DNA from: Bactericera cockerelli | Lineage: Eukaryota; Arthropoda; Insecta; Hemiptera; Triozidae | Length of the DNA: 64,000 nt | Direction of reading: 5' to 3' | NCBI GenBank assembly: GCA_024516035.1 | Contig: CM044963.1 | Location: 22,065,799 to 22,129,798, forward strand | In this document: positions 8,641 through 19,656 of the stretch, one piece after another | Layout of the letters: each line of letters begins with the position of its first letter | Numbering within the stretch: the stretch's first letter is position 1 | Made by a program: the position numbers and the translations under genes | Notes under the pieces: generated by a model | Told to the model about the DNA's origin: nothing | The model's database searches: none | What the model saw: the letters and a program-made list of their open reading frames with translations, nothing else

Positions 8641-10782
8641 TATATATGGTTTCAGAAAAGGTGGCCACCCCCTCGTAACTTTTGAACGCGACGGAATTTT
8701 CAATTCTGTTAAAGTCCATAGGTATAGGAAGTGCCCTATGGCCCATCTGTGGTCATATTTATTTTTGGCTCCGGTCGGCCCTTCCGGCTTTTAGGCCATT
8801 ATTTTTCATTTTTCTCGCGAATTTTAAATGGGAATGCTATTATTTTTATTCCTGTTAATTAAAGTCTAAAATAGGCTGAGTATAAATGAGCTTTTCAAAT
8901 TTTCAAAAACCTTATCAGGGTGGAGCTAGTAGGGTGCAAGTTTCAAAACTATTTACACCTGTATTTCAGCGTTAGTTAGATTTTTTAGTACTTTTTTTAT
9001 GTTCATAGGTTCAAAATATCGTTTTACACCATATGAAATCAAAAAAATATTCTTGTTTACTTTTAATAAGGGTCATAGTAAGGTTTGTGTAAAAGTACTT
9101 TTTTCCCACGTCAATTTTTCCGTAAATTAATGGTGTTCTCGAAATTGGCATTTTTAGAGGTGAAAGTCTGCAGTGACATATGTTTTTTATGCTTGAAATC
9201 GAAAGAAAACTAACGGAAAAGCGATTAAGATCATAAAAAAAGCCATTTAACCTGCTAGTTTTTTCACGACAGTGTCCGGTAAAGTGGGTGAATTTCGTAT
9301 TGGATTTTTTTGTTGTTGAGGAAACACAATTGGCATAGAAAATAAATAATACCTAATAAGGGAATAATACTTCAATTAACATAACTAAATGCGAAATTAA
9401 ATGAAGATTATTTCTTCTAAATCAGTGCCGGATAATTTTTTTTTTTCTCTCTCTTCTCCTCTTTAAAATAATTGAATTGGTTTAATTTTCACCCTCAAGA
9501 GTTTGGTACTTGACCTGGTATTTTTTTCTCTTAAATTTTGAGATAATTAGATTTTTATTTAGAGACCTGGTATTCATTACTAGCAACACCAGTATGATTT
9601 TTTTTTTTTTTAATTTGGGTTTAATATCTCGTTTCAACTGCATGGTCATATCATAACGGAGGTGTTACCCTCCATTCGCAAGAAACTCACCAACCTCCTA
9701 AACACATTTATCTCACCCAGCCCTGGGTTAGGCCGGAATACCAGCATCACGAAGTCTTCTCCTCGCTAGACGTTGCTTAACTTCGGTGATCCTACAAGAA
9801 TCGTTGCATTCAAAGGGCCATCGGACTGACTCCAGAGTTATTGACAATGTGTTTTCTACAGATTTTACCAACTTACCAACTAAAATTGTCTCAAGAGGGG
9901 ACCCCTAGGCCGACTTTAGAATTATTTTTGATACAACTTGAACTTTGAAAAGTGAAAAAAAGAGAGAGAGAGAAAAAAAAAATATATCCGGCACTGATTT
10001 TGAATAAATAATTTTCATTTAATTTCGCATTTAGTTATGTTTATTGAAGTATTATTCCCTTATTAGATATTATTTATTTTCTATGCCAATTGTGTTTCCT
10101 CAACAACAAAAAAATCCAATACGAAATTCACCCACTTTACCGGACACTGTCGTGAAAAAACTAGCAGGTTAAATGGCTTTTTTTATGATCTTAATCGCTT
10201 TTCCGTTAAGTTTTCTTTCAATTTCAAGCATAAAAAACATATGTCACTGCAGACTTTCACCTCTAAAAATGCCAATTTCGAGAACACCATTAATTTACGG
10301 AAAAATTGACGTGAGAAAAAAAGTACTTTTACAAAAACCTTACTATGACCCTGATTAAAAGTAAACAAGAATATTTTTTTGATTTCATATGGTGTAAAAC
10401 AATATTTTGAACCTATGAACATAAAAAAAGTACTAAAAAATCTAACTAACGCTGAAATACAGGGTGTAACAGTTTTGAAACTCGCACCCTACTAGCACCG
10501 CCCCTGATAAGGTTTTTGAAAATTTGAAAAGCTCATTATACTCAGCCTAACTTAGACTTTAATTAACAGGAATAAAAAATATAGCATTCTATTTAAAATT
10601 CGCGAGAAAAATGAAAAAATATGGCCTAAAAGCCGGAAGGGCCGACCGGGGCCAAAAATAAATATGACCACAGGATGGGCCATGGGGCACTTCCTATACC
10701 TAGGACTTTACAGAATTGAAAAATTCCTTCGCGTTCAAAAGTTACGAGGGGGTGGCCACCTTTTCTGAAACATACTGTATAG
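8641..10782. mobile_element. Foldback DNA element with arms of about 800 bp
   Basis: The left arm 8641-9440 and right arm 9985-10782 are reverse complements over nearly their whole length. Matching landmarks are TTTCAGAAAAGGTGGCCACC at the outer ends, GGCCGACCGG, CATATGGTGTAAAAC and ATCAGTGCCGGATA at the inner ends. The outer ends read (TA)CAGTATGTTTC on the right and a degraded version on the left, like TA-inserting Tc1/mariner-type MITEs. The 545-base loop holds a 5S-derived SINE. No transposase frame is present, so it is non-autonomous. Confidence 0.75.
9640..9850 (-). repeat. 5S rRNA-derived SINE in the foldback loop
   Basis: Minus-strand sequence resembles 5S rRNA: plus-strand GCTTAACTTCGGTGATC and GTTGCATTCA match the reverse of the 5S middle and 5' parts. 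The body holds CTCACCCAGCCCTGGG and ACCCTCCATTCGCA, shared with the copies at 13115 and 51641. Confidence 0.7.
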
Positions 10783-10789
10783 AGATTCC

Positions 10790-11060
10790 CTCCCAAATAT
10801 TGTTGGAACCCAGACCTGGCCAAAACAATTACCATGTTCCCCCATGTCGTGCAAGAGTCACATGCTGCCATTTCCGTTCTGGGAATGCCAATCACCAGTC
10901 AGCAACCTTGGGCAAAGGTCAGTGTGCTCGCCACAGCAAATACAACATTTCAATGTGCTTTTTTCTGTTAGGTCCCATTACCTATCTATAAGGTCAGCAT
11001 AGAAAGTACTACAAAAAGTCACTTTCGTTTAACTTTCTATTACCTTTGTTCGTATCCTTT
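10790..11060. other. Stretch without recognised gene
   Basis: Open frames here extend out of the foldback arm. I see no domain, splice pattern or repeat match. Confidence 0.4.
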
Positions 11061-11160
11061 GTTCCGACCTCAATAGTTTGATAGATAAGGCGGCGGACTT
11101 GTAACCTGGAGGTTCAAGTCCCGGTTTCAGCGTAGATTTAGTAAAGCGAGTTTGAATAGT
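11060..11160 (+). repeat. tRNA-derived SINE (family E)
   Basis: A tRNA-like head with a degenerate A box (AGTTTGATAGATAAGG) and the B box GGTTCAAGTCCCGG is followed by AGCGTAGATTTAG, AGCGAGTTTGAATAG and GTGATATCACGAAAG. Confidence 0.65.
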
Positions 11161-11279
11161 TGTGATATCACGAAAGAACATGCTCAATCTAGGCTATTTG
11201 TGAAGTACCAATAATTATAAACGTTGAATATAACATCATCTCATGATGTTTGCCTATAGACAAAGACACAGTAGTACAT

Positions 11280-11665
11280 AGTTTAGTGATTTTGAACATT
11301 AATATTGGTGGATGATTTTCTTTTTGACATTTTCATGTCTTTGCTCTGGCACATAACCAAAATTATGTGACGAAATTGTGTAACGAAATTATGTAACGAT
11401 ATTATGTAACGAAATATCGAATTGTAAAGGGAGAGAAGTCTTCTAATATAGGATATCGATATTATGGTTTCGATATTATCGATATACCTAATATCGATAT
11501 TTTCGTTTCGATATTGCAACCCTAAGAGAAGAGGGAAAGTGTGTGTCATGCGCACAATACGAAATTTGGTCAGTTGGGTTTTGGACCTTGAATAGTAAAG
11601 ATGAAAATGTCGAAATGGTTGCAGACTCGTATGCAAGCGTTTTTATGGTTAAAATCCATAAGCCG
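11280..11665 (-). repeat. Dispersed repeat with GTTACATAAT tandem units
   Basis: It shares a body with 21415-21720 in opposite orientation: CATTTTCATGTCTTTGCTC, several units of TGTAACGAAATTA or TGTAACGATATTA, and TGTGTGTCATGCGCACAATA. At 11450-11515 there is an extra cluster of ATCGAT-containing palindromic units (GATATCGATATT, TCGATATTATCGATA). No gene. Confidence 0.65.
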
Positions 11666-12388
11666 CCACATACCACATTTTTTTTTTAATTTTTTCTTTT
11701 TTTTTTTGATGTTTTTTTTTTTAAGTGTTGTTTTTATGTAGATGGTTATGGATGATTTTGCAAGAATCTCTAACTGTTGTTGTCGTTATTTGTTTTAAAA
11801 TGAATTTCGGAAGGCTAAAACTTTTTCTAAAAAAACTTGTCTTTGCACCTCGTGCACTAATCAGCAATCTAATCACGTATTCATGTATTTTTAAAAGAGA
11901 TATTTTAACTTATCTGATATATTTAAGAAAAACTGACCTTTCTTTTTTACCTAAACTAAAGAGAACTTTACCGCCCTGTACTTAAACCCTCTGATTGCAA
12001 ATTTTCTAGAAGCGTGCAACCTTGAGTAGGACTTTCACGCAAATCTAATTATTTTTTGCTGTTGCTATTATTATTAGGTATTATTTTTAAAAAATTCACA
12101 AGGAAATCTCCATTACACAAGTAAAAAAAAATACAAAGAAAGTAAAAAAATTCTGAATATACAAAAAATCATAATAATAATAAATAATAATAATAAATTA
12201 CTAATTATTATCATTATTAGTTATTATTCACAATCACTGATGATTTTTGAATTTTACTAGTGTTAGTTTTATTGCAATTTTTATTATTTACCTAGGTATT
12301 TATTAGAAATTATTACTAATATATTACTATTACCTCGCCTGGTGGTTTCCCTTCGACTAAAGAGTGTTATTACCTATAATAAAAATTA
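11666..12388. other. AT-rich stretch up to gap 1
   Basis: It holds T runs at 11680-11720, an ATAATAATAATAAAT microsatellite (12170-12230), and at 12335-12388 the 3' end of a family A SINE (CCTCGCCTGGTGG, then AAGAGTGTTATTA) cut by the gap. No supported gene. Confidence 0.5.
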
Positions 12389-12488
12389 NNNNNNNNNNNN
12401 NNNNNNNNNNNNNNNNNNNNNNNNNNNNNNNNNNNNNNNNNNNNNNNNNNNNNNNNNNNNNNNNNNNNNNNNNNNNNNNNNNNNNNNN
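12389..12488. other. Scaffold gap, 100 N
   Basis: Exactly 100 N, the usual placeholder for a join of unknown size. Sequence order and orientation across it rest on scaffolding only. Confidence 0.98.
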
Positions 12489-13110
12489 CGAATCCGCCGC
12501 CTTCTTGATCAAGCTACTGAGGTCGGTAACTTTTTTAAGTTACCAAAATCTATCAATCCATAATTTTCCTAGTTAAGACATAACCGAGCTACGTGTCGAA
12601 TCATACAAATTGAAAAATAATAAATCTACTTGCACGATGTTTTCCTACTGGCAAAGTTACCAACAAAACACCCTGTACACAACACAGAGTAATGAAAAAC
12701 TAAGTATTTATTTAAACTACAAACTGATTTGTCAGCTATTTTCACATGGCTTTTTGTGATAGCAGTTCTCAAAATAGTCTGAAAGTTTGTTAGTAATTGA
12801 AAACAAAAAATTAGAACTCTTTAGTTCTACGCCGGGTCGCAAGTTACATACGAGTAATATATTTAAGTACAAACTACTGGGCTGTCGCCCGCTTTGCGGA
12901 CTGAGGCATGGCCCGCTAGAAGCAAAAAATCCTTTTTCGCCAATGGAAGGTATTGTATTGGGAATTTCGAAAAATCCCGTCTTATTGCACATCTAGACTA
13001 TAAGACAAAGTTACCTAGAACTTACCAGTTCGGAGAAACAGTGATGAATCAGTGAGTCAGTGAGTGAAACTCTCTTTTATTAGTATAGATATTATGCAGT
13101 ACACAAAACA
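12489..13110. other. Repeat-rich stretch after gap 1
   Basis: A family E SINE fragment follows the gap (CGCCTTCTTGATCAAGCTAC). At 12870-13095 a repeat starts CTGGGCTGTCGCCCGCTTTG and ends TTATTAGTATAGATAT, the same family as 8401 and 22247. No gene recognised. Confidence 0.5.
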
Positions 13111-13114
13111 GCTC

Positions 13115-13270
13115 CTCAATTTAACCTCACCAGCCTGCCTGGGGCCGGGAATATGCAGCATCACTAGGGTTTGAATTTGAATGGTCACCCATCCAGGTCC
13201 GAACCTCGCTGGTTGTTGCTGTACCAGCTTGGCTACAACTAGAGTGTGCGATAGTCTCCAGACAACTTAA
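13115..13270 (-). repeat. 5S rRNA-derived SINE, diverged
   Basis: It has the shared body ACCTCACCAGCCTGCCTGGG and the 5S-like block GGTCACCCATCCAGGTCCGA followed by ACCTCGCTGG. The 5' end of the 5S part is degraded. Confidence 0.65.
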
Positions 13271-14225
13271 TTGGAAAAGTTGGCTCGTTCGAAACCACAC
13301 ATTTCTATGGGCTTTTTCTTTCAAGCTATTAAACCCTTGGGGAACTGCAAACTAGCCTGGCTTGTTAGGATGGGCTAGTCCGTTCTCTATTTATAGTTCT
13401 CTAGCAAGACACTGGTCTTCTCCCTGTTTAATGTCCCCCAGCCAGACCTCGCTATTTCAGATCAGTGACGGAACTTTAACTGGTGTATTAAACTTAAGAC
13501 CAACGCTGGCTTGGGTGAATACTTCGAAGTCATACTTTATGGTTCCTAACGGGCATACATTGCTAACAAAAAGTTGAATTTTGAGAACGGCTGTGTCAAC
13601 TATTTCAGCAAAGAGCTGAAAAATAAAGAAGAAAACGACGGCAGATTCTGGAGACAGCGCCTTCCCTGTTATTGCTAGCATTATCCGGGTTTAATTGTTT
13701 CCTTCTAAACGGGACTTCTAATATCTTTTCCCCCTTCTCTTATCTCTCTGAGTTATTCTACAGGGTGATTCAAACGTCACCTGAGGAAAAGTGCTGTAAA
13801 TATCTATTTCATGGACTTGAAACATTTTCTCATGGTACCGTCAGACACAAAACTTTTTTATGGTCGGAAAATGGCATTATGTAGGTAAAAGTTTAAACGG
13901 AAATTTCAGGAACAACTAAACACCAAGACACACTTCTATCTATAGGTATAATCTAAGGGATCTAATGGTTCGAGTGGGTTGAAGGGCATCATCTCAGTTA
14001 TCGGACAACACATCTTGCCTTCTTGCATGAGGGGGAAAAAATGATAATTGTCGAGTTCAGTAATGTTCTTATATTTGTCTTTTTATTTCCGAGAAATTTC
14101 TAATGTTACAAATCGGAAGTAAAAAAAAAAGATAAAGAGCTAGTTATTCGTGTTATTATGTCACATTTTTTAGTGGGTAGCATCGACATTACATCGACAT
14201 GCTAATACATCATATCTCCAACCAA
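13271..14225. other. No gene recognised
   Basis: Open frames at 13362-13577, 13457-13681 and 13672-13884 overlap on both strands without domain signals. A possible element end, TACAGGGTGATTCAAACGTC, lies at 13759; no partner end was found. Confidence 0.4.
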
Positions 14226-14435
14226 CCGTCATATTCAAATATCTATCTCGTAATGCCGCCACCGGTCGTTGCCCACTCTACAACTATCCCAATAGTCCTC
14301 ACGAGGCTAGAGTAGGCTCCGACATCTAAAATACAGAGCCGAAAAAATTCCGTCCCCGCCGGGATTCGAACCCGGGTCACCTGGAGTGCAAGCCGAGCAT
14401 GCTACCGCTAGGCCAAGTGACTACTGAAATCGGAC
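14225..14435 (-). repeat. tRNA-derived SINE (family D)
   Basis: The minus strand has a tRNA-like head with A box TGGCCTAGCGGTAG and B box GGGTTCGAATCCCGG. The tail reads ACCGGTGGCGGCATTACGAG, shared with 30945-31125 and with a fragment at 33735-33770. Confidence 0.7.
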
Positions 14436-14539
14436 GTATGGTGTTCGTTTTTGTATATAAAAAAACCTCAGATTTCAATGTTTTAACATTTTTCAATGCT
14501 GTAAAGACGTGATTAGTTCTAGTAAACATAATAATAGAT

Positions 14540-14745
14540 AATAATATCGCCTTATTTATACTGGGATAAGGACTATTAAAGTCCCATTATTCCAGCAGTA
14601 AGCCCAAAACATATTATTATGTGGTAAAAATCCCAAATGGGAGGATAACTTGTCATGTCACGGCTGGGTTTCGAACCCACGACCTCTGGAACCTGTGGAT
14701 TCACAGAGTGCCGCCTTTACCACTGAGCTACCGGGACAGACATAA
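14540..14745 (-). repeat. tRNA-derived SINE (family B)
   Basis: A minus-strand head with A box TAGCTCAGTGGTAAAGG and B box GGGTTCGAAACCCAG is followed by GGGATTTTTACCACATAATA, AATAATGGGACTTTAATAGT and GGCGATATTATTA. Copies also lie at 33520, 35668, 37385, 44570 and 53216. The open frame at 14621-14806 is a read-through of it. Confidence 0.75.
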
Positions 14746-14759
14746 TTATGTTCTGGGAC

Positions 14760-15195
14760 ACCCTGTATGTACCTATTATAATTTCCATGTTACTATTATG
14801 TTGTAGAAACAGATTAGTCCGTATGAAAGTATTTTCTATCTAAGTTTCTGTTCTATAAGTTTCTGTCTGACTTTCTATTAGTTGTCTAAGTTTCTGGGTT
14901 CTATTGTTTCATTTTGCACCTTGCATTTTTAGCGCTTAATTGCATTTTTAGTGCTTAATTGCTTTGGCGTTGTTTACACTTGGATGAACAAATGCAACCG
15001 AGATAGTACAACGTATTGTTTCACTGAGGTAAAAGTGGTTTCACGCTGAATAGATTCTTGAGAATAGCAACTTTTCATTTTCCTGAATATGGCAACTTTT
15101 TCTTTTCTGAAAACACATTAGGTACTATTTATTTTCTCTACCTGTAAACTTCTTCTTCTTTTACTTTGCCATGTACCAAAGGAATCCATAAAGTA
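14760..15195. other. No gene recognised
   Basis: Short local repeats only: TTAGTTTCTGT/TAAGTTTCTG at 14830-14900 and two copies of TTTTTAG(C/T)GCTTAATTGC near 14930-14960. Confidence 0.4.
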
Positions 15196-15214
15196 GGAAA
15201 TATGAAACACCACC

Positions 15215-15355
15215 TATAGTAAGTTTTCCTCATTGATTTGAATTTGACACCACATAATAATGAGACTCTTAGGGTGAAGTGGTAGAAAATGCTTTGAGCA
15301 TTAACCTCGCCTGGTGGTTACCTTCCACTAACGAGTGTAATTATTATAATAAGGA
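15215..15355 (+). repeat. SINE family A body, head lost
   Basis: It carries TCCTCATTGATTTGAATTTG, ACCACATAATAATGAGACTC, the core hairpin AATGCTTTGAGCATT (15288-15302) and CCTCGCCTGGTGGTTACC, ending in AT repeats. Confidence 0.7.
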
Positions 15356-15696
15356 ACTTAAATTAGGTTAGGTTAGGCTAGGTTACTGGCTTATAGTTTA
15401 TATTAAGCCTAACCTGTAACCTAAACTTAAGGCCTAAAATTAATGTGATTTTTTTTTCCTGCAAGTTTGGATAAAAAAAATACTATTTTAATTATATCCA
15501 AGTCCAAACTGATTTATCAAAATAGACACACTTAGAGCGCACTTAGAAATAGGAACATGGGATATAATTGTAAGCAGATATAAATACATGATTACTTAAA
15601 ACAATAGGTACAAGGTATGTGGGATAGAATCCTGATATTACATTTGTTGACAATGCGGGTATACCAGCATATTTATTATCCTTGCTGTTGAACACA

Positions 15697-16322
15697 AGAC
15701 TGAAAAATCTGGTGTAAACATCACACGACTTTCCCTATCCCCCAAATTCCGCCGCTGGTGACTCAACGGTAACAGTTAGCTATAAATTATTGTCAAATTC
15801 ATAATCAGCACCTCAAAATCAATGGATTTGATATATCAGTGCCATCTAGGATGAATAATAAGAAGTTAGTCAAAGCGAATCTTCCCCAAACTACCGGTAA
15901 ATTGGGGCCGAGGTACAAAAATTTCAAGATATCAAACAAATGATCTGAAGAGACCCCTATTATTTTTTTAATCAAAGAGAATGTTGTTCTACAACTTCTT
16001 TTGTATCTTTAACCAATTTAGAGAGGTGGCCCTTGCGGCCGATTTTTGCGGCCTTGTGGCTGCAGAATGCGACCGATTTCAACCGATTTCTTTTGTGGTT
16101 CGTCTTGTGAATAAAATAATTTTCCATACCAAATTTCAAGTCTCTAGTTCTGATCGTTCTCGAGATATCCTGTTCACACATAGACGGACGCACGGACCAA
16201 TGGCCGAAAACAACTTTTTTCGTATCCTGAGGCTATAATTCTTCCAGGAATGTGAAAACTGGGTAGGTCAAATTTTCGACGAATACAATACTTTCCTCAT
16301 TATAGAATAAGGAAAGTAAAAA
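15697..16322 (+). mobile_element. Dispersed element family H, near full length
   Basis: It starts AAATCTGGTGTAAACATCAC and CACGACTTTCC, and ends CATTATAGAATAAGGAAAGT and AAAA. An independent copy of similar length lies at 55048-55674; partial copies lie at 43330-43540 and 54465-54650. ACTTTCC near one end and GGAAAGT at the other are a short inverted repeat. The frames on both strands (15972-16238) do not match a known protein. Confidence 0.65.
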
Positions 16323-16489
16323 ACCCATGGTACACAAACTTACAATATGATTTTTTTGTTTTTGTAGATCAAGCTCGCCGGGAGGCGAGCGCAACATTTC
16401 TGGTAATAATATATCTAGTACCTACTCTTGAACAGTATGCGACACATTCGCGAGGTCTACGACTTCTGCTGTCAATTGCTTGATCGGAA

Positions 16490-17523
16490 TCAGAGATAAA
16501 AAATCAAAAAGAAACTTATGACCTTGAAAAGAGAAACTTGTGATCTTGACAAGAGAAACTTATGATCTAGGCAGAGAAATTTTGATCTTGGCAAGAGAAA
16601 TTATGATCAAGATAAGAGAAACTTAAGACTTTGACAAGAAAAACTTATGTTCGTGACATGAGAAAATTATTACCTTGACAAGAGAAACATATGATCTTGA
16701 TAAGAGAAACTTATGATATCAATTAGATTAACTTACTCGTATGATCTCAATTGGATTAACTTATGATCTAGAGACGAGAAATATGATTTTGACAAAAGAA
16801 ACTTATGATCTCGATAATAGAAACTTATGATCTAGATAAGAGAAACGTGTGATCTTGACAAGAGAAACTTATGATCTAGATAAGAGAAACTTATAATCTA
16901 GATAAATGAAACTTATGATCTTGACAAGAGAAACTCATGATTTTGACCAGAGAAACTTATGATTTTGACAAGGAAAATTTATGATTTTAACAAGGAAAAC
17001 TTATGATTTTGACAAGGAAAACTTATGATTTTGACAAGGAAAACTTATGATTTTGACAAGGAAAACTTATGATTTTGAGAAGGAAAATTTATGATTTTGA
17101 CAAGAGAAACTTATGATTTTGACAAGGAAAACTTATGAAGGAAAATTTATGATTTTGACAAGGAAAACTTACGATTTTGACAAGGCAAACTTATGATTTT
17201 GACAAGAGAAACTTATGATTTTGACAAGGAAAACTTATGATTTTGACAAGGAAAACTTATGATTTTGACAAGGAAAATTTATGATTTTGACAAGGAAAAC
17301 TTATGATTTTGACAAGGAAAACTTATGATTTTGACAAGGAAAACTTATGATTTTGACAAGGAAAACTTATGATTTTGACAAGGAAAATTTATGATTTTGA
17401 CAAGGAAAACTTATGATTTTGACAAGGAAAACTTATGATTTTGACAAGGAAAACTTATGATTTTGACAAGGAAAACTTATGATTTTGACAAGAAAAACTT
17501 ATGATTTTGACAAGAGAAACTTA
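16490..17523. repeat. 22-bp satellite array, about 47 units
   Basis: The monomer on the plus strand is GATTTTGACAAGGAAAACTT plus AT, repeated with growing uniformity toward 17500; the 16490-16950 end is degenerate (GATCTTGACAAGAGAAACTT). The array starts at the stop codon of the minus-strand secreted-protein gene (17524), so transcripts of that gene would carry it as 3' UTR. The paralog at 23823 has the corresponding ATAAGTTTTTCTTGTCA once. Confidence 0.93.
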
Positions 17524-19131
17524 TCACCAGGACGCCGGCGGAGGAGGAGTACCAGTATCATCAACAAACATGTCATTGAGTTGCTCAAGCCATGCAGCTT
17601 CCTCCCGTTCCTCCTGAGTCATGGCTCTTTCGGGTGGGTGGGTGGCTCGTACCAGTTCCTCCTGAGTCATGGCTCTTTCGAGTGGGTGGGTGGCTCGTAC
17701 CAGTTCCTCCTGAGTCATGGCTCTTTCGAGTGGGTGGGTGGCTCGTACCAGTTCCTCCTGAGTCATGGCTCTTTCGAGTGGGTGGGTGGCTCGTACCAGT
17801 TCCTCCTGAGTCATGGCTCTTTCGGGTGGGTGGGTGGCTCGTACCAGTTCCTCCTGAGTCATGGCTACGCCGGGTGGTGGGTGGCTCGTTCCAGTCCCTC
17901 CTGTCTGTTGGCTTCGGCAGGGGGATGACTAGATCCTGGATGACTAGATCCTGGATGATTAGTCTGCGTATTGACGTTGTTCGGTTCCAGAGGAGGATAA
18001 GCTTGGAGATCATGAATATTGACTCTCTGCATCGCCATCCATGCTGCCCGCCGCGGATTCCCAGTGATATTCTTATTAAACGGTCTTCCCATTTTTTTCG
18101 GCGGGTCACCACTTAGATTCTTTTTTCTATTTTCTTGCGAATAATGTGTCATAATACCTTTAAAAGAAGTGCTTTTACCTAGACTTTTCATCCTCTGCGT
18201 AAATTCTTCACTTAATGGAGGGTTAGCTGCGCCACTGCTGGTCTCACTTTTCTGCCTGTAGAAAAAAGCACAGTTAGACTGCAGTAAGATATTTTACTTT
18301 ATTTATGAATGTTTTTGTAAGTAAAAATACGTCTTGAAATTTTCTTCTTGGAACAAAGATAGAAGACAGAATGGTTTTACAAATACAAATACACTGGGAA
18401 TGATAAAAACATTGTTTCCTCTTAAAATGTTTAGATCGTATACAGGTGGTGATAAAATCTAGCGTCCCTTCACTATTATTATGTACACAACTGGTCATTG
18501 CTCAGCAAATTAAAGCAGCTACTCATTTTTTTCTCACGGTTCGCGCCTCAGCGGGCGTATGTGAAACATTCATCCAAAAACTACAAAAAATAATTAAAAT
18601 TAGACAACACTCACTTATCTGCATTTTTATTTTTTTTCTTTTGATTGCCAACATCCCCGGCAGCTGACCTCTTATTCGTGCCGTAAACTGTAAAACAGAA
18701 GACTAATCTGTGAATCCCGTTCGCGTGTGGATCAGGTGGTTCAGATCCCACACCGTGCATGTATTTCTCCGCATATTCTCGAGACTTGAGCCTTTCACCA
18801 AAAGACCTGCTCAAATAGAGGGAATAGACCTTTCGTCCTACTCAGATTGATACAAATTGCTCGACAGTGAAAAAAGCGACCTTATATTATTTCCTTATAA
18901 GCGACCTTCAATCTTTGACCATCTCACCATCTTTTATACTTGTAAGTATAGATATAAAGGGTTGTCTATTTCCAAACCACAGTCAAAATGGTAAAAGATT
19001 TCAGCCCATTACATTATTTCCCTTTAGATGAAAAAAGAAGAAAAAAAATAAATAAAAGTTTTCACAAAAAATAACTTACCTGCTATAATAACAGCTGTAA
19101 AAGCCAAGAGAAAAAATATATGTTTTTCCAT
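17524..19131 (-). CDS. Putative secreted repeat protein, copy A (three exons, frameshifted)
   Basis: Exons are 19131-19080, 18687-18615 and 18255-17524, each with good sites (GTAAGT donor, TTTTACAG acceptor, GTGAGT donor, TTCTACAG acceptor) and consistent phase. Exon 1 is a signal peptide, MEKHIFFLLAFTAVIIA. Exon 2 is short and lysine-rich. Exon 3 encodes a Pro/Asn/Gln-rich region, then five units of the 16-residue repeat MTQEELVRATHPPERA (48 bp) and a conserved end, EEAAWLEQL...DTGTPPPPASW. A one-base deletion where the repeats begin (near 17873-17880, GGTGGTGGG against GGTGGGTGGG in the other units) puts a stop after 171 residues. No cysteines and no known domain are seen. Copy B at 19657-23823 confirms exons and ends. 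Probably extracellular; function unknown. Confidence 0.75.
17624..17885 (-). repeat. 48-bp coding tandem repeat
   Basis: Five near-identical 48-bp units and a degenerate sixth encode the 16-residue repeat of copy A. Units differ mainly by P/L at one residue. Open frames on the plus strand through it are shadows. Confidence 0.9.
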
Positions 19132-19656
19132 TGCGACATTAACCATTGACTATGAGACAGAGCAACTGTTTCTCGCCATTCGCATGACTAGGGCTATTAG
19201 GCCACGACAAACAAGGTTTTCAAGACTAACCAATGATAGAGTAACACGTATTTCGAGTCTATTGACTCTGTTGAGCTTTTCGTGTCATGTTTACTTACCC
19301 TCTTCCTTCCCAATGTGCATCTGAATGCACATTTTTTTGGTAATGCTATCATACCAAGACAAAATTGTCCCGCCTATAATAACGCACAGAGTTCTCCTTC
19401 CTTTGAAAAAACCTCTGTGGTAAAGATCCTGACTTTTTAAATTTCTGACTTTTTAAATTGTAATAAACAGTCGTGTGATATATACAACAGTGTATTATTA
19501 CCTTAGTGATCAATTAGTAAGTAAGTAAACAAGACACGAAAAGCTTAACAGAGTCAATAGACTCGAAATACGTGTTACTCTATCATTGGTGCATCTTTGA
19601 ACGCTTCTTTGATGTGGCTATCCTATAATACTCATAGTCAGTGGTTTACCGTCGTA
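19132..19656. promoter_or_regulatory. Shared intergenic region of the divergent gene pair
   Basis: The two start codons are 525 bases apart. Each gene has the same 70-base block upstream (19229-19298 and, inverted, 19521-19590) with only 2 differences, including CGAAATACGTGTTACTC and a CCAAT box (ATCATTGGT on plus). Closer to the start, TCATAGTCA(A/G)TGGTT is also shared. A TATAAT-like CCTATAATACTC lies at 19622 on the plus side. The strong conservation, against the diverged intron sequence, suggests a core promoter. Confidence 0.6.
19302..19450 (-). mobile_element. Partial copy of a TA-inserting element at the axis of the gene pair
   Basis: CCTCTTCCTTCCCAATGTGC, CTATCATACCAAGACAAAAT and AACGCACAGAGTTCTCC match, in reverse, the right half of the 321-bp element at 42861-43181. 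Only one terminal repeat is present. Confidence 0.7.

Noticed and set aside
16490..17523. CRISPR-like regular repeats
   Set aside because: Monomers are contiguous with no spacers and the context is eukaryotic, so this is a satellite.
17592..18116. Long plus-strand and alternative minus-strand frames of 149-175 residues
   Set aside because: Shadows of the 48-bp coding repeat; the supported frame is the one with splice phase, signal peptide and paralog match.
18611..18814. Alternative longer exon 2 of copy A reaching back to 18814
   Set aside because: The upstream part is conserved between copies, but in copy B it has a 2-base insertion and lacks the acceptor; joining exon 1 to an acceptor there gives an early stop, while the TTTTACAG acceptor at 18688 keeps the frame in both copies.
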